Source: Oegoconia quadripuncta (lineage: Eukaryota > Arthropoda > Insecta > Lepidoptera > Autostichidae). From it: 64,000 nt of DNA. The stretch's first letter is position 1. The number at the start of each line of letters is the position of its first letter. The notes below the pieces were generated by a model. The model ran no database searches and was not told the DNA's origin. It was given only the letters and a program-made list of their open reading frames with translations. Position numbers and translations under genes: made by a program. Positions 1-21,684 of the stretch are shown in pieces. The stretch is taken from positions 8,621,001 to 8,685,000 of the forward strand of contig OX438748.1 of the NCBI GenBank assembly GCA_949316235.1, written 5' to 3'.

Positions 1-542
1 CCTGTTAAGCTTCTTAAAACTTGTGTTAGGATACTCTGCTCTTCATTCTTGTACATTTTACATAAGATTTTTACTTAATGCTAAATTGAAATTGAAAACC
101 TGGATTAGTTGCTTATGTCAGTTGTAAATATAATATGAGAGGTTACTTGGTCAGATATGTGTTAGTGTGCGTGTTGAATATTATTAAGTCACAATATAGT
201 AATTCTATTTATATGAGTGAATACTGATACTGATTAGTATCTGAAACACGTACGTTAAATTTTTATTATGACATAAACTGCCCTGTGATTATGTAACTTG
301 ATCGGTATCATTAACGTTTTGGACAATGAGAAAATGCCAAATTGCCGAACGAGTTAGCGAGCGAGCTAACCCAACCAATCAAACAACAGAACGTAATCGA
401 TGACGATGATCAACGTTATTTATTAATAGATCCCCTGCTTTCGAATGAAATTACCGTTAAATTCTTCTTGTAGATATAGGGAGAAAATACAAACTTTTCT
501 AATGTTGACATTTAGTCAATAACGTAAAAATCTGACTCATAC
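1..542 (-). other. Part of Dhc64C intron 18
   Basis: The sequence left of the exon 18 donor (GTATGA on the minus strand at 542-537) shows no further dynein coding sequence. The next conserved block of the protein should lie left of position 1. No repeat or RNA gene was recognised here. Confidence 0.7.
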
Positions 543-10978
<10,436 letters not shown>

Positions 10979-11836
10979 GGTGTTTTTCGGGATTATTGTA
11001 TTGATAAGAATCGATAAATTATTTTACGAAAAACGCCCGCAAAATATGTAAGAATTATGCTTACACGACTGACCAAAGACTACAATGTATATACGGAGAC
11101 GACTGACAGCGGTAGTGTTTCCACTCGAACGTAAAATTTCGCCATTAATAAATTCCTACTACTATACCAGCTAAAAATTAAAAAATGTTGAGATTTTTTA
11201 GATTACGTATTACAGAAATACTTTCAGACTTATTTTGTAACATGCCTCTGGAAAGCGATCGGTAATAAGCGGTCTGTGAATCTGACATTTTAATTAAATA
11301 ATTAAAGGAACTACGTATAATGTGCATTTGTAAATATAATCTTAAATTAAATATGTAAATGTGATTATGTATTATAAATGTAAAATGTATTTATGTATTA
11401 TATCAACCATCTGGTATCCACAACACAAGCCTGTGGTGGAACTAGATGGCATTGTGTGCATGTCAAAGGGTATTTATTATTTATTTATTATTATTTATCT
11501 GTGTCCCACATTTAGGCCAAAATTAATGTATTTGAATTAATATTTTGTAGCCCAGGGAAACCAGGGAAACTGTTACATCGGAAAAACGAATAACCGCGAT
11601 TTTCTTGAAACATTTAATAAAGTATTGTAAATGTAGTAACAATTGCTAAAAATTAAGCATTTGTAAGAAATGCAAGTACTAAGTAAGTAACTAAATGAAC
11701 TAAAGTTGAAAAATGTGTTTCTTAAAAAAAATGCTCAATTGATGGGTATTTCTTTAAATTCAAAACATTTAGGGAAATTGTCGTTACAAAATATTAGTTC
11801 TCGTTTTTATTTCTTAAGCAATGCAGCTCGACGACA
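10979..11836. other. Upstream flank of Dhc64C
   Basis: This should contain the 5' UTR and promoter of the dynein gene, but I see no convincing TATA or initiator. At about 11398-11465 lies a SINE tail ('ATCAACCATCTGGTATCCAC') also found at 21590 and, inverted, at 62460. The rest is AT-rich. Confidence 0.4.
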
Positions 11837-11990
11837 ATGGTGTCGATTCGGATGTACACCATATAAATTAAGCTAAAACCAGTTTTGGAGTGGTGCCGTC
11901 GCATCGTACTGTTCCAGGGAGAAAGAGACAGTACTACTTTAAAACTGGTTTTAGTTTAGTTTAGTTGGTGTACATCCGAATCGACATCAT
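11837..11990. mobile_element. Foldback MITE, copy 1
   Basis: Inverted terminal repeats start ATGGTGTCGATTCGGATGTA at the left and are mirrored at the right. The arms continue through CTAAAACCAGTTTT and surround a ~55-bp centre with 'CATCGTACTGTTCCAGGGAG'. A second copy with the same centre is at 38674-38822. There is no ORF. Confidence 0.8.
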
Positions 11991-13070
11991 TTTCACATAA
12001 AACACATGCATGCCTAACTATAACATGCTTAGTTTTTATCCATCAATAAGTTATCTGTGTTAAACCAAAGTCTACCTAATTAAGTTTGTATTTATTCTTA
12101 TTAAGATACAAATTATAAATAGGGTTTTTGTAGGCGTAATTATTCAAAATTAGATCTCTATATACCTCTATAAGATAGCAATTATTTAATTCGGCTCTGA
12201 CCTAGCTAAACTAATTTTTTACCGTATTTTCCTGGGCTATTTGCCAAAAACACGGACCGAAATGAATCAAATACAAGTATGAATCTTTATTCTTTTTTTT
12301 ATGCACGGTTGTGCATAAAAAAAGAATAACTTAGCACTTAGCCTCAATTAATCTACAATCAACTTAGGAATATAATATAAAATTCGTATTGTGTACGCTT
12401 TCGCAGTATAATCTGAGCCCAATTTTGCTCTTGCCCAGTTGTTGAATTTAAACTATAGCTAGAATTTAAAACCCTTAAATTAATTTGTCACTCAAAAGTG
12501 AATGAAGACGTATATACGGACTTTTTGTCGACCGCACGTTTTTGTTCCCCTTGTATATTATTGCATAGAATAGCAATATATTCCATCCTAGCGGAAAAAA
12601 TTGACCGATTTGGATTTTTTTGTGTTTCTACAAAAAGTGCGCTGCCCCGATTTACAAAGACATCTCAATAACTCTCTGAAGAATTATTCACGAGACTTCT
12701 ATATTTCGGTGGCAATAAATGTACACAGTTTTTTGGGATATAAATATTACTTATATGTAAAACATTCTATGCGTATGAGAATGAGTGATCCAGAAAGACG
12801 TGACGCCAGAATGCTGATTTAAAATATTGAATAACTCTTCAATGACTATTCTAGCATTAAGTAGGTACGTATTTTTTAAAGACCTACCTCAGTCGATGCC
12901 ACTTATGGTATTATTTACTACTGTTGTGAACAGCCAAGACCATATTTTGCTTTTATATGAACTTGATGCGGGTGTGACGTCACACCCAGTGATAATCCAT
13001 AAGATGGGATTTCTATTCCTTAAGTGGAAACACTTAATTTGACAGGCAAACAGTTCGGGGGGGTGGGGCT
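11991..13070. other. AT-rich intergenic sequence
   Basis: No convincing gene was found. It contains a short inverted repeat, ATTCTTTTTTTTATGCAC/GTGCATAAAAAAAGAAT, around 12291-12328. The small frames here lack conserved motifs. Confidence 0.5.
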
Positions 13071-13077
13071 GTTGTAC

Positions 13078-13959
13078 CCATGGACTTATTATTTAAACAG
13101 GACTGAGTACTCGCCGCTGAAAAACGAGCCGAGCAGGATGTGTAACGTAGAGGCCGTTTGTCTCTGTCTAACAGGGTGACCACAATATATTTGTTACTTG
13201 GGACAAATGTTGTAATAAAATATTTGTCAAAAAACTTTGGCGTTTTGACATTAGCCGGCGTGAGCCATTTATTTCGCATTTCTTCATTTTTTGGGAAACT
13301 GCAATAATAGTACAACAGTCAGGACCCTAATCAATCACACATATTTCACATATTTCGACTCATTTCAAGAATTCATGGGCATCCTACTTCTTTGATTTAC
13401 AAAAATATTATTTTTAGCTTACCTGTGGAAAGATATGTTGCAACCACCATAGGATTCACTTGGGCAAGTATAAACGCAACACTTTTTCACCATTTTACTC
13501 CTTTTACTTGTTATAATATAACAAATACTTTAAAAAAACTTTTAATGCAAAGAAAATTCAAAATCACACCGAACCGCCATGACATGACATGCTTTTCAGG
13601 GTTACCATAAAAATAACAAAATCGAAATAAAAATGTATGTTTTCTGTTTGATTTAAGAATATATGAAAAGAAATTAATGCGAATGTTATTTGTTTATTTA
13701 TAATTGTTAAAATAACATAAAAATATAAGTGTTTCAATGGAATTTTTGAGTAGCCAAAACTGTTGATCATAATCATTTTTTTTGCTGGCAAGATGTAAGA
13801 ACGAGACACACGGCCTCCGTTATTTCTATCTCTCTCGGCTCGGATTTGCCTTTGTGTATGGTGCATCCAATTTAATACCTTATTGCGTTGACATAGTGAT
13901 CATTTTCCTAAATGATTCTTTTGATAGTTATCAGTCCTGTTTAAATAATAAGTCCATGG
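13078..13959. mobile_element. ~0.88-kb element bounded by a 29-bp inverted repeat
   Basis: CCATGGACTTATTATTTAAA (first 20 of 29 bp) at 13078 recurs as its exact reverse complement ending at 13959. Inside both ends, blocks with 'CGAGCCGAG' and 'GAGGCCGT' are also loosely mirrored. There is no transposase frame, so it is likely a non-autonomous DNA element or a rearranged pair. Confidence 0.55.
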
Positions 13960-14154
13960 TTGTACCTACTCGAGGGAACAGATGACGCATTGACGTATGT
14001 ATTTTTTTTTTGTAATTAATTTTTACGGCTCTGGAATCTTGTCCTTTTGAGCCAGACGCATTGACGCATCGTTTAATGTTGCCACAAGTAATATTACGGA
14101 TGGACAAATGAATTTAAAATAGACCTCCTCATCATTCAAAATTAAAAGAAACAA

Positions 14155-14275
14155 AAAATTCTTTATTGTACACAGCTTAAAAATATACACAGTGATATTA
14201 TTTCAACAGGTGTACAAAGGCGGTCTTATCGCTTATAGCGATCTCTTCCAGACAACCATGGCAAAGGAACTTGAT
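14155..14275 (-). mobile_element. LINE 3' end (hairpin family), minus strand
   Basis: Read on the minus strand this is TCTGGAAGAGATCGCTATAA, GCGATAAGACCGCCTTTGTA and a 'TGTACAATAAAG' end. It is the same 3' terminus as at 9540-9665. The hairpin stem differs but still pairs (ATCGCT with AGCGAT). Confidence 0.65.
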
Positions 14276-14279
14276 ATAA

Positions 14280-15345
14280 TACACTACTTCTGCGTAGCGT
14301 AAAGCAAACTTACATAAAAAATACTTACAAAATAGATTACCATATTACTAATTTCGGGATAAAAATACCCACTTTATAATCAAGGATATTAAATCCATCT
14401 TTGTTAAAAAATATATAAATAACTGAACTGATCAGTCGTTTTGTTCTTTCACGGACACTGAATCAAACCCAATAGATGTTTTATAGGGCATATAAGGTAA
14501 GTGAAATCCCACCAAAAACATTCTGTAAAAAACTAGCCAAGTCTCGATGGAGCTGCTTGATTATCTCTAAAAAGTAATGAAATCTATACAAAGTCGTGCC
14601 AAGTCTAAGGTTCCTTACTGCGATTTCTTTATTATTATAGTTAATGTTGTGTGACTTGGCCGTTGAAGGGTACACAGGGGTACAAAACCAGGTGCTCCAT
14701 GACACCATTGCACCAATCTGTCGCCAGGTCTGACTGTCGGTCGAACCTACCTAGTACTGAAATACAGCTAAATTAATGATATTTTTAAACGAAACGAAGT
14801 AATATTTAACTAAATAAACTAAACTAGAATACTAGGAAAGTACTTATAAACACGAACGCGATTCGAAGTACTGCCTAACTGTAAATTAAACCTAGAAAAC
14901 TAAAAGTAGGTACTAAATAACTAACAATTAAATAAAGTATTCAATTGAAACTTCTTTTAATTCTGATAATTAAGTAATAATCAGTAATCCGTCACTAACC
15001 ATATAATTCCTAACCTGTTTAAATCTTTGAATTAATATAATAACAACCTGCCAATTAACCTTAGCAAACCTCACGAAATAATCAGCGAAATCAACGAAAT
15101 GCAAATAATCCCTCCTAATCCCTAGCAAACATTTTCAAGCGCAATAGAAGAATGTCGTAAACGACTGTAACGCGGCCGGTTGCCACTTTGCCATATAAGG
15201 TTATCGGAAAAACAAAACGTAAGCGCGTTTTAAAATACAGTCAACGCCATCTAGCGACGCGTGCGGGTATCACCGCCACTCTTAGCCAATGCATTATATT
15301 TTGACCAAATTTTCGTTTGTTTATTTAATTTGTGTAATGTTCGAG
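14280..15345. other. AT-rich intergenic sequence
   Basis: No gene was recognised. The 15240-15262 stretch 'GCCATCTAGCGACG' matches a phrase also seen near 37788, suggesting a shared repeat. Otherwise it is featureless. Confidence 0.4.
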
Positions 15346-15349
15346 TAGA

Positions 15350-15935
15350 ATAAAATTAATCGTTTGACTATTTCTTCTTGTAAACTTGTAATAAGTATAA
15401 GTAAGTATAAGTATAAAAGCCAGACTAGTCTTATCCAGAGGTTTCCTTTAATTTTATTTATATTCGTATTAAAAGCAGAAGGGGAGGCATTCGCCCAGCA
15501 GTGGGACGCTATAGGCTAGATTAAATTAGCAGATGTGTCCCACTACGCTGGACAGTCGATTTTTTTATGTACCAATAGTAGAAGGGGGCATTACCATATC
15601 TCTAATACAGCTGGGACCAGCTGAGGGTTCTTCGTCAGATATAAAGTTAATCGTTCGACTATTTCTTCTTGTAAACTTGTAAGTATAAGTATAAAATCCA
15701 GTGTAGTCTTATCCTGAGTTTTCCTTTAATTTTATTTATATGCGTATTATAAGCAGAAGGGGAAGCATGCGCCCAGCAGTGGGATGCTATAGGCTAGATT
15801 AAATTAGAAGATGTGTCCCACTACGCTGGATTTTTGCAATGACAGTCGATTTTTCTATGTACCAATAGCAGAAGGGGGCATTACCATATCTCTAATACAG
15901 CTGAGACCAGCTGAGGGTTCTTCATCAGATACTTC
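15350..15935 (+). repeat. ~290-bp tandem duplication containing an LINE-like phrase
   Basis: Two adjacent copies (about 15350-15643 and 15644-15935) share ATCGTTYGACTATTTCTTCT, GCAGAAGGGGARGCATKCGC, CAGCAGTGGGA and CATTACCATATCTCTAATAC. They differ by scattered substitutions and a short insertion (TTTTTGCAATG) in copy 2. 'CCCAGCAGTGGGA' is typical of lepidopteran RTE 3' ends. Confidence 0.75.
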
Positions 15936-16149
15936 AGACCTTCGATTTTTGACATCAAATGAAGCGGCCCACCAAGTTGAATATTTTTTGTAAAGGCGGT
16001 ATATGTCGATCTCTAATAGTTTGGTTGGGCTCTTGTGTTGCCTAATCAGGGTCACCAGGTACTCCAGATCTTCGATTATCCTAGTTTTTATAGTTTTCCC
16101 TTTATGTGGCCCTTAAACCATAACTCTGTAACAAATTTCAGCTCTCTGA

Positions 16150-16440
16150 GTTTATGGGAAGTACTAGTTCCATTTTGATGATCATGAGTGAGTGAGTGAG
16201 TGTCATAAATGCGAAACTTTGCTTTCGCTTAACTTCGGAACTAAATGACCTACAGACTTGAAATTTTGGATTTTAAGTATGTGATTATAGCTTACTGGAT
16301 GACGAAAATTTCTGCGTTCTAGTCTTATCCAGAGGTTCTAAAATAGGGGCCTGAAAATGCGGCGAAATGGTTCCAGTAAAGGATGGTACGGCAGTGTTTG
16401 CTTCGCGCTCGACTTGGCGGGGGCACTGCCGTGCCCCCCG
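16150..16440. repeat. Dispersed repeat with GAGT microsatellite and GC hairpin
   Basis: 'GATCATGAGTGAGTGAGTGA' is followed by 'AACTTCGGAACTAAATGACC', and the block ends in a GC-rich hairpin, GGGGGCAC-TGCC-GTGCCCCC, at about 16420-16440. The arrangement resembles the 3' part of a non-autonomous rolling-circle element, but no terminal CTRR was identified. Confidence 0.4.
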
Positions 16441-16752
16441 ATATAAGGTATTGGCATAGGCTAATTTTTTTTTTGAAAACCATCATCGAATAAAGCGTTA
16501 GATTATTGTGTCATTTGACGATCGCGTTTGTAGCTTATTCCACATAATTACAACATGAAATAAAATAAATAAAGAAAATTTGGAGAAAAAAATTAGCTAT
16601 AAGCTATAAGTTCTTTCGCATGATAAAAACCCGCCAGTCGCATGTCAACCTACGGCAGTCGTATGTGTTATTGAAAAAAATAAATAAAATAAACTATTTT
16701 AAACTAATATGCCCTATTTTTTCCCGACACGGTAAAAAAACTCATCCGGTAT
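16437..16752. mobile_element. ATACCGGATGAG inverted-repeat element, copy 1 (rearranged)
   Basis: The right end reads TACGGTAAAAAAACTCATCC-like sequence ending CCGGTAT. The interior carries 'GTCATTTGACGATCGCGTTT' and 'GCATGATA' in the order seen, inverted, in the copies at 19527, 31386 and 38143. The left terminal repeat is missing. Confidence 0.6.
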
Positions 16753-16754
16753 AT

Positions 16755-17925
16755 GTCTTTATAATTACCAACAGTTAATAACATTATAGGTAAGTAACCT
16801 TCGTATGCACAGGTTTAAAGCACTGGAGTACTTACTACTTCTAACATATAAATGAACAAATGAGGAAAAACCGCGCAATGTAGGGTCCGGTACTCGTCCT
16901 CACAATATGCGGATTTAGAAGGGGATTTTTTGTGGTTTGATAAATACTAGTAGTAAGAGCCTCTGAGCTAAGCCTCGGACAGACAGGTAGACGGACATGG
17001 CGAAACTATAAGAGTTCCTTGTTGACTACGAAACCTTAAAAAGGAACACTGTGCATTAACAGTTGATGACAGGTAGTCTAAAGCCACTCTATTGATTCGA
17101 CCGTCAGAATCCAAGTTAAAATCACTAAATTTCTTTATACTATTATATATAACCTTGCAACAGGAGAGTCAGCACCCAGAACGGTTCTACGTTGGGGGTT
17201 GTATATGTATAGTGGAGTTATAGGTTTGCGCGGATATCTCGACAGTGCCCGAAAGCCAAATTGATTAAATACCAAAATTGTGGACAGTCAATTTTGTGCC
17301 AAAGTATTATTGTTATTGGTTTGTTTTGGATGAAATTATTTAATACTTTCCTTTCATCACGCTTTACCAATTTTGTTAAACTCATTTGTCTTTCTTTAAC
17401 TCAAATCATAAATATTATAATTCAATACCTACAACAGCAGACCAAGAGCGAACGTTGAGATTAATGAAAATTCATCATTATTTTAATTTAACATTGAAAT
17501 TAGGGTGGCTTCTAAGCCACCGAAATCTTTGAATTTGCTACAAAATTAAATAGATGCTTTGTGTAGGTGAAGCGAACCGAGAACCGTGACAAATTAATTT
17601 AATAAACGACTCTCTTTGTGGAAACCTTTGTATACCTATATGTAGGTCTGTGTACAAATCTAGGTGCTCCCAAATCCATTTCATTTCGCTGACGTATTTC
17701 TTTTTTTCTTTTTTTTTTTAATTAGAATGGGATCGCTCTTGACCTTAATCTGGACTAATGTCGAGATAAGGTCTACGATGATCACTTTACTATCTAGTAA
17801 GATTAGTAACACAAGCCCGTATTTATAATAGTTCGTTAACGAAACTCGATTCGATATCGGAAAGTTTCCGAGGGAATTTGGTCCGTGACATAAATATTCG
17901 ATATAAAATAAGTAAATAAATAAAT
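16755..17925. other. Intergenic, with a GGGTTCCGTA-type repeat remnant
   Basis: Around 16960-17045, 'GACAGACAGGTAGACGGACA' and 'AAACCTTAAAAAGG' are a decayed inverted copy of the common lepidopteran GGGTTCCGTA repeat, also at 21088-21240. No gene was seen in the rest. Confidence 0.45.
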
Positions 17926-17928
17926 ATT

Positions 17929-18127
17929 TCGGATCTAGTCACCAAACTAAGCAAAGCTTGTGCTATGGAAACTAGATAACGGATAAACATAGGAAGTATT
18001 TATATAAATATCCATGACTCGGGAATAAATGTTTGTATTCATCACACAAACATTTACCCCTCGCGGGATTCGAACCCGCAACCGTTGGTTTCGCTGACGG
18101 TCCCTATCCACTACACCAACCGGTCGT
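17929..18127 (-). mobile_element. tRNA-derived SINE (group A)
   Basis: On the minus strand it starts GACGACCGGTTGGTGTAGTG, carries the B box GGGTTCGAATCCCGCG, then TGTTTGTGTGATGAATAC and a tail with AAGCTTTGCTTAGTTTGGTG. Its head mimics a tRNA, but the downstream tail shared with the copy at 19160-19383 marks it as a SINE. Confidence 0.8.
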
Positions 18128-18247
18128 CAAATTTTTATTATTATCAAATTATTGAATGTCAAGTTTACCTTTCTACCTCGACCCAAGCTTGAATCTAACA
18201 ACACAAAAATGTTTGTAACATTCTAATTTGATATAGGCGACCCATTG

Positions 18248-18405
18248 ATGTAGTTGGTTGCTAGGTAATGAACCCGCCGTCGAAACAAACGGTTGTGGGT
18301 TTGAATTCGAATATTGAATGAATACGAATATTATTCCCTAGTTCATGGGTGTTCATATTAATATTTTTGTATGTTTATCCGTTATTAGATCCATAGTCTA
18401 ATAGT
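18248..18405 (+). mobile_element. tRNA-derived SINE (group A), diverged plus-strand copy
   Basis: 'TGTAGTTGGTTG', 'GGTTGTGGGTTTGAATTCGA', 'GAATGAATACGAATATTATT' and 'GTATGTTTATCCGTTATTAG' follow the same order as the group A SINEs on the other strand. The B box is mutated. Confidence 0.6.
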
Positions 18406-18884
18406 CTGACCCTTATCAACATGTTAGCGGGTCGGAATGAGATGCAAACAATAGGGGGCGCGCCGCTAATTGGTGGAGTGTTTTTTAATGCACGACACGA
18501 TATGACAAAAGAGCAAGCTGCTCACCCTCGAGCAAAGATATTATTACGAGTACTACATATTACATCTGTAACTACATGTACTTTCAACCTCACCAACGGG
18601 GATAACAGATACCCATAGCCAAAGTAACTGCACCATTTTTTTTTGTATCATTGAATAAAATACAGACAAGCTAAATGAAACTTCTTTTGGCTCATGAATG
18701 AATGAATGTTCTTTGTATTTTATATTTGTGTGCAATAAAGAATTTAATAATAATAATGATTTTGTTAAATAGTTATTAAGTATGTTGGTTGGGTATTTAA
18801 CAAAGTTTATTGCGTACTAAGTAGCCTCGTATAAAAGGTACAAAAAATTGTTTTCAAGAACAACTACGCCCGGGGCTGTAGTTT

Positions 18885-19035
18885 TTTAGAGTAGCTGACA
18901 TAGAACTCATTTTTATTTTGCAAAAGAGAGCAATACAAGCAATTTATAATCTGCGTCGACATGACTCTCTCCGGGACCGGTTTAAAGAAATTAATATTTT
19001 AACTGTTTCTTCGCAAAAAATAGTATTAGTAGTAT
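18885..19035 (+). mobile_element. Fragment of the CR1/Jockey-group LINE
   Basis: The translation LQKRAIQAIYNLR...SLRDRFKEINILTVSSQ matches the C-terminal part of the LINE protein at 56219-58429 (LQKRAVRAIYQLR...SLRDRFKEYNILTFSSQ). It is a short truncated copy of the same family, with no flanking frame. Confidence 0.75.
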
Positions 19036-19159
19036 ACTTTTTCTTTTAAAAAAAGAACAGTAATAATCCTGTGGGTTTCCTGCACCGCTTCATTTCCCAC
19101 AGATGATTTCTCTTTCCGAAGCGGTAGTAGTTTGGACATGACAGGTAATTTTTTTTTTT

Positions 19160-19383
19160 AATATTTCGGACACTTACACCAATAATCTAGTCCCAAACTA
19201 AGCCAAGCTTGTGCTATGGATACTAGATAACGGATAAACATACATAAATATGTATATAAACATCCATGACTCTGGAATAAATGTTCGTATTCATCACACA
19301 AACATTTACCCCTCGCGGGATTCGAACCCGCAACCGTTGGTTTCGCTGATAGGGTCACTATCCACTACACCAATCGGTCGTCA
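19160..19383 (-). mobile_element. tRNA-derived SINE (group A)
   Basis: This is a full-length-looking copy on the minus strand: GACCGATTGGTGTAGTGGAT head, CGGGTTCGAATCCCGCGAGG B box, then TGTTTATCCGTTATCTAGTA and CTTGGCTTAGTTTGGGACTA, ending in an AT-rich tail. Confidence 0.82.
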
Positions 19384-19526
19384 TATGCATATGACGTCAT
19401 ATGCAATAAGCCTTTATTATTTCCAGTAGATTTAAATTGACATTCAACAAATGATATCATGTATCTAACGTTGAAATGAATACTTGAAGTTTAAAGTTTT
19501 ATTTGTAAATGTTTGTAGTATGTAAT

Positions 19527-19922
19527 ATACCGGATGAGTTATTTAGCGTAAGGAAAAAAATTGGACATATTAGGTACCTAAGTGCAATATAAGTTATTGG
19601 CATAGGTAAAAAAATTAGTTTAATTTTTTTATTTCAAAAACGCACGCGCCAGCCGGAGATCGATATGCGATTGGCATGATTCGTAGGGTTCCTATCATGC
19701 GAAATTTATTTAGAACTCATATTTTCTCTAAGTTTTCTTTATTTACCTTTATGTTGTAATTATATGGAATAGGCTACAAACGCGACCGTCAAATGACACA
19801 ATTAACGCTTTATTCTATGTAGATTTTGAAAAATAAAATAAACTATCTATGCCAATACCTTCTATTTCATTTACCTAATATGCCCTATTTTTTTCCTTAC
19901 GGTAAAAAAACTCATCCGGTAT
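19527..19922. mobile_element. ATACCGGATGAG inverted-repeat element, copy 2
   Basis: The element is ~396 bp with terminal inverted repeats of about 50 bp (ATACCGGATGAGTT... and its mirror ...AACTCATCCGGTAT, both continuing through GGAAAAAAAT and CATATTAGGTA). The interior holds 'GATTCGTAGGGTTCCTATCA' and 'GCGACCGTCAAATGACACAA'. It is non-coding, so a non-autonomous DNA transposon. Other copies are at 16437, 31386 and 38143. Confidence 0.8.
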
Positions 19923-19924
19923 AT

Positions 19925-21085
19925 TATTAAGTACTATATTTTTTTCTATTAATAAGGAAGCCAGATCGTCCGTGTGTAGATATGAACATATTTCAGCTCA
20001 GTGTCTTTCAAAACGCCTTAAAGCACCTTCTTCTTTAACGGGATTTTCAATCAAGTCACCCTCCGCTCCTACGCTTTATCCATCACCGTCGACAAAAAAT
20101 CTGCCTATATCAGCCTACTCTGCCTTATCTCGCACCCGTTTCACTCTGGACTCTCGCCTTTTCTCTTAAGACTGAGTTTTGTTTAAGGGATGTACCAGTA
20201 TAAATGTTCGGTAAGGTGAATATCGGGAGAGCAGGCCATAAAGGCAGTGATTCGAAGAGCGTTTCGTCAGTTTACAAGCTCGCTGTAATAAGATATCGGA
20301 CGCTCTATCACCCTGGAAAATGTCTTTATTATGCTTCTTAGTACAAAGATACCTAAATTTTGGATGAAATATGAGAAAGGTTGTCTTTTAGGGGTATTAT
20401 TTGAGACAGACTTTGTTAGTGGAGCCTTAGGTACTTAATTAAAAGTCAAAAACTTATATTGTATATTATTATTTATTTTATTCTATACAAAATATTAGTT
20501 ATTGAAAGTCAACGCGGTTTTTTGAAAATACATCGCATCATAAGATGGGGGAGAAGAAGCGACCAGGAACTCTGTAACAACACACACTAAATAATCATCT
20601 ATCCTGTATGTAATAAACCTTTTACACAGAGTTTTTCTTAATGATAATTAAAACAAGTTGGAATGTGTGCTAAAAAGGAAATTATAAAATTATACCGTCA
20701 CCTATGTATAACTTATACGTTAATGCGTTATCCATAAAGTATCACATTATCATTGCAATTTCTGTGATAATGCCCAAATATCTGTTTTAGTAAGGCATCG
20801 AATTTCAGTTATTCAATTTCAACCAACTGTTGGAGTAAACTACCTATATTGACAACTATAGCGTTAGTACTATATTAATTCTGCGACTGTAGTATAGTTT
20901 GATTATGATCGATCGTATTTAATGGCCGTATTAATAAATCGATCTTGAGATTGCGTCTCAATCTCCATACTATTTTTTTAAATACTGGTTTAATATGCAA
21001 CAGATTCACAAGCGTCAACTTAAGGTTTATTAATACGGGTCTAGAAATAAGCGCTAAAATTTTTAAGTTTTTATAGTTATCATTC
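19925..21085. other. Intergenic sequence, no gene seen
   Basis: The sequence is AT-rich with no conserved coding motif. The 65-codon frame at 19972-20169 is Ser/Pro-rich and has no family signature. Confidence 0.4.
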
Positions 21086-21087
21086 TT

Positions 21088-21240
21088 TTTTAGGGTTCCG
21101 TAACTCAAAGGTGAAAATGGAACCCTTATAAGGTCATTTTGTTGCCCGTCCGTCCACAGAGGTCTGTCCGTCAAGATTCCTTTTCTAAACGGTTAGCGGT
21201 ATGTTAGTTACCATAGCGTGCAGCCGGAGGGGAAATTAAT
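21088..21240 (+). repeat. GGGTTCCGTA dispersed repeat
   Basis: 'TTTTAGGGTTCCGTAACTCA', 'GGAACCCTTATAAGGTCA' and 'TTGCCCGTCCGTCC' are a familiar interspersed repeat of lepidopteran genomes. Its mobile class is not settled from this copy. Confidence 0.6.
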
Positions 21241-21487
21241 ATAAAATACTAAGATATACCCCCTCTCCTGTAATAAAAATAAGTTTTTAAGTCAATATAA
21301 ACCACACACAAACAAAAGTTACAAAAGGTATGGCTTTTTAAACGTATATTCCCATACTTGTAATAAAACCTACATGGTCTTCCCGTTGAGCAAGAATTTT
21401 GAAAGTATGAACTAAAGTCTTATATCACGACTAAAGGAAAAAGTCGGTAAATGATCAATTTTTAATCGTAACTTATCACGTGACAAT

Positions 21488-21682
21488 GTTTGGGTGTAGT
21501 GGTTAGAAACTCTGACTGCTATACCAAAAGGTCGCGGGTTCGATATGTATTTATTTACAAAAAAATATATTTGTGTAGTACTTATATCAACCATCTGGTA
21601 GCCATAATACAGCCTAGTTGCTTAGTGTGGATAACTAGCTGGCGCTGTGTGACTGTGCAATTTATTATTATTATTATTTTTT
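21488..21682 (+). mobile_element. tRNA-derived SINE (group B)
   Basis: 'GTGTAGTGGTTAGAAACTCT' and 'GGTCGCGGGTTCGAT' form a tRNA-like head. They are followed by 'ATCAACCATCTGGTAGCCAT', 'TAGTTGCTTAGTGTGG' and a (TTA)n tail. A fuller inverted copy is at 62430-62668. Confidence 0.75.
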
Positions 21683-21684
21683 AA

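Noticed and set aside
15350..15935. CRISPR-like array
   Set aside because: Only two long units with no regular short repeats or spacers; the host is a eukaryote.
18050..18127. Possible tRNA genes at 18060-18125, 19310-19383 and 62590-62640
   Set aside because: Each has tRNA-like A and B boxes but shares a long downstream body with the others and lacks a clean cloverleaf, so they are SINE heads.
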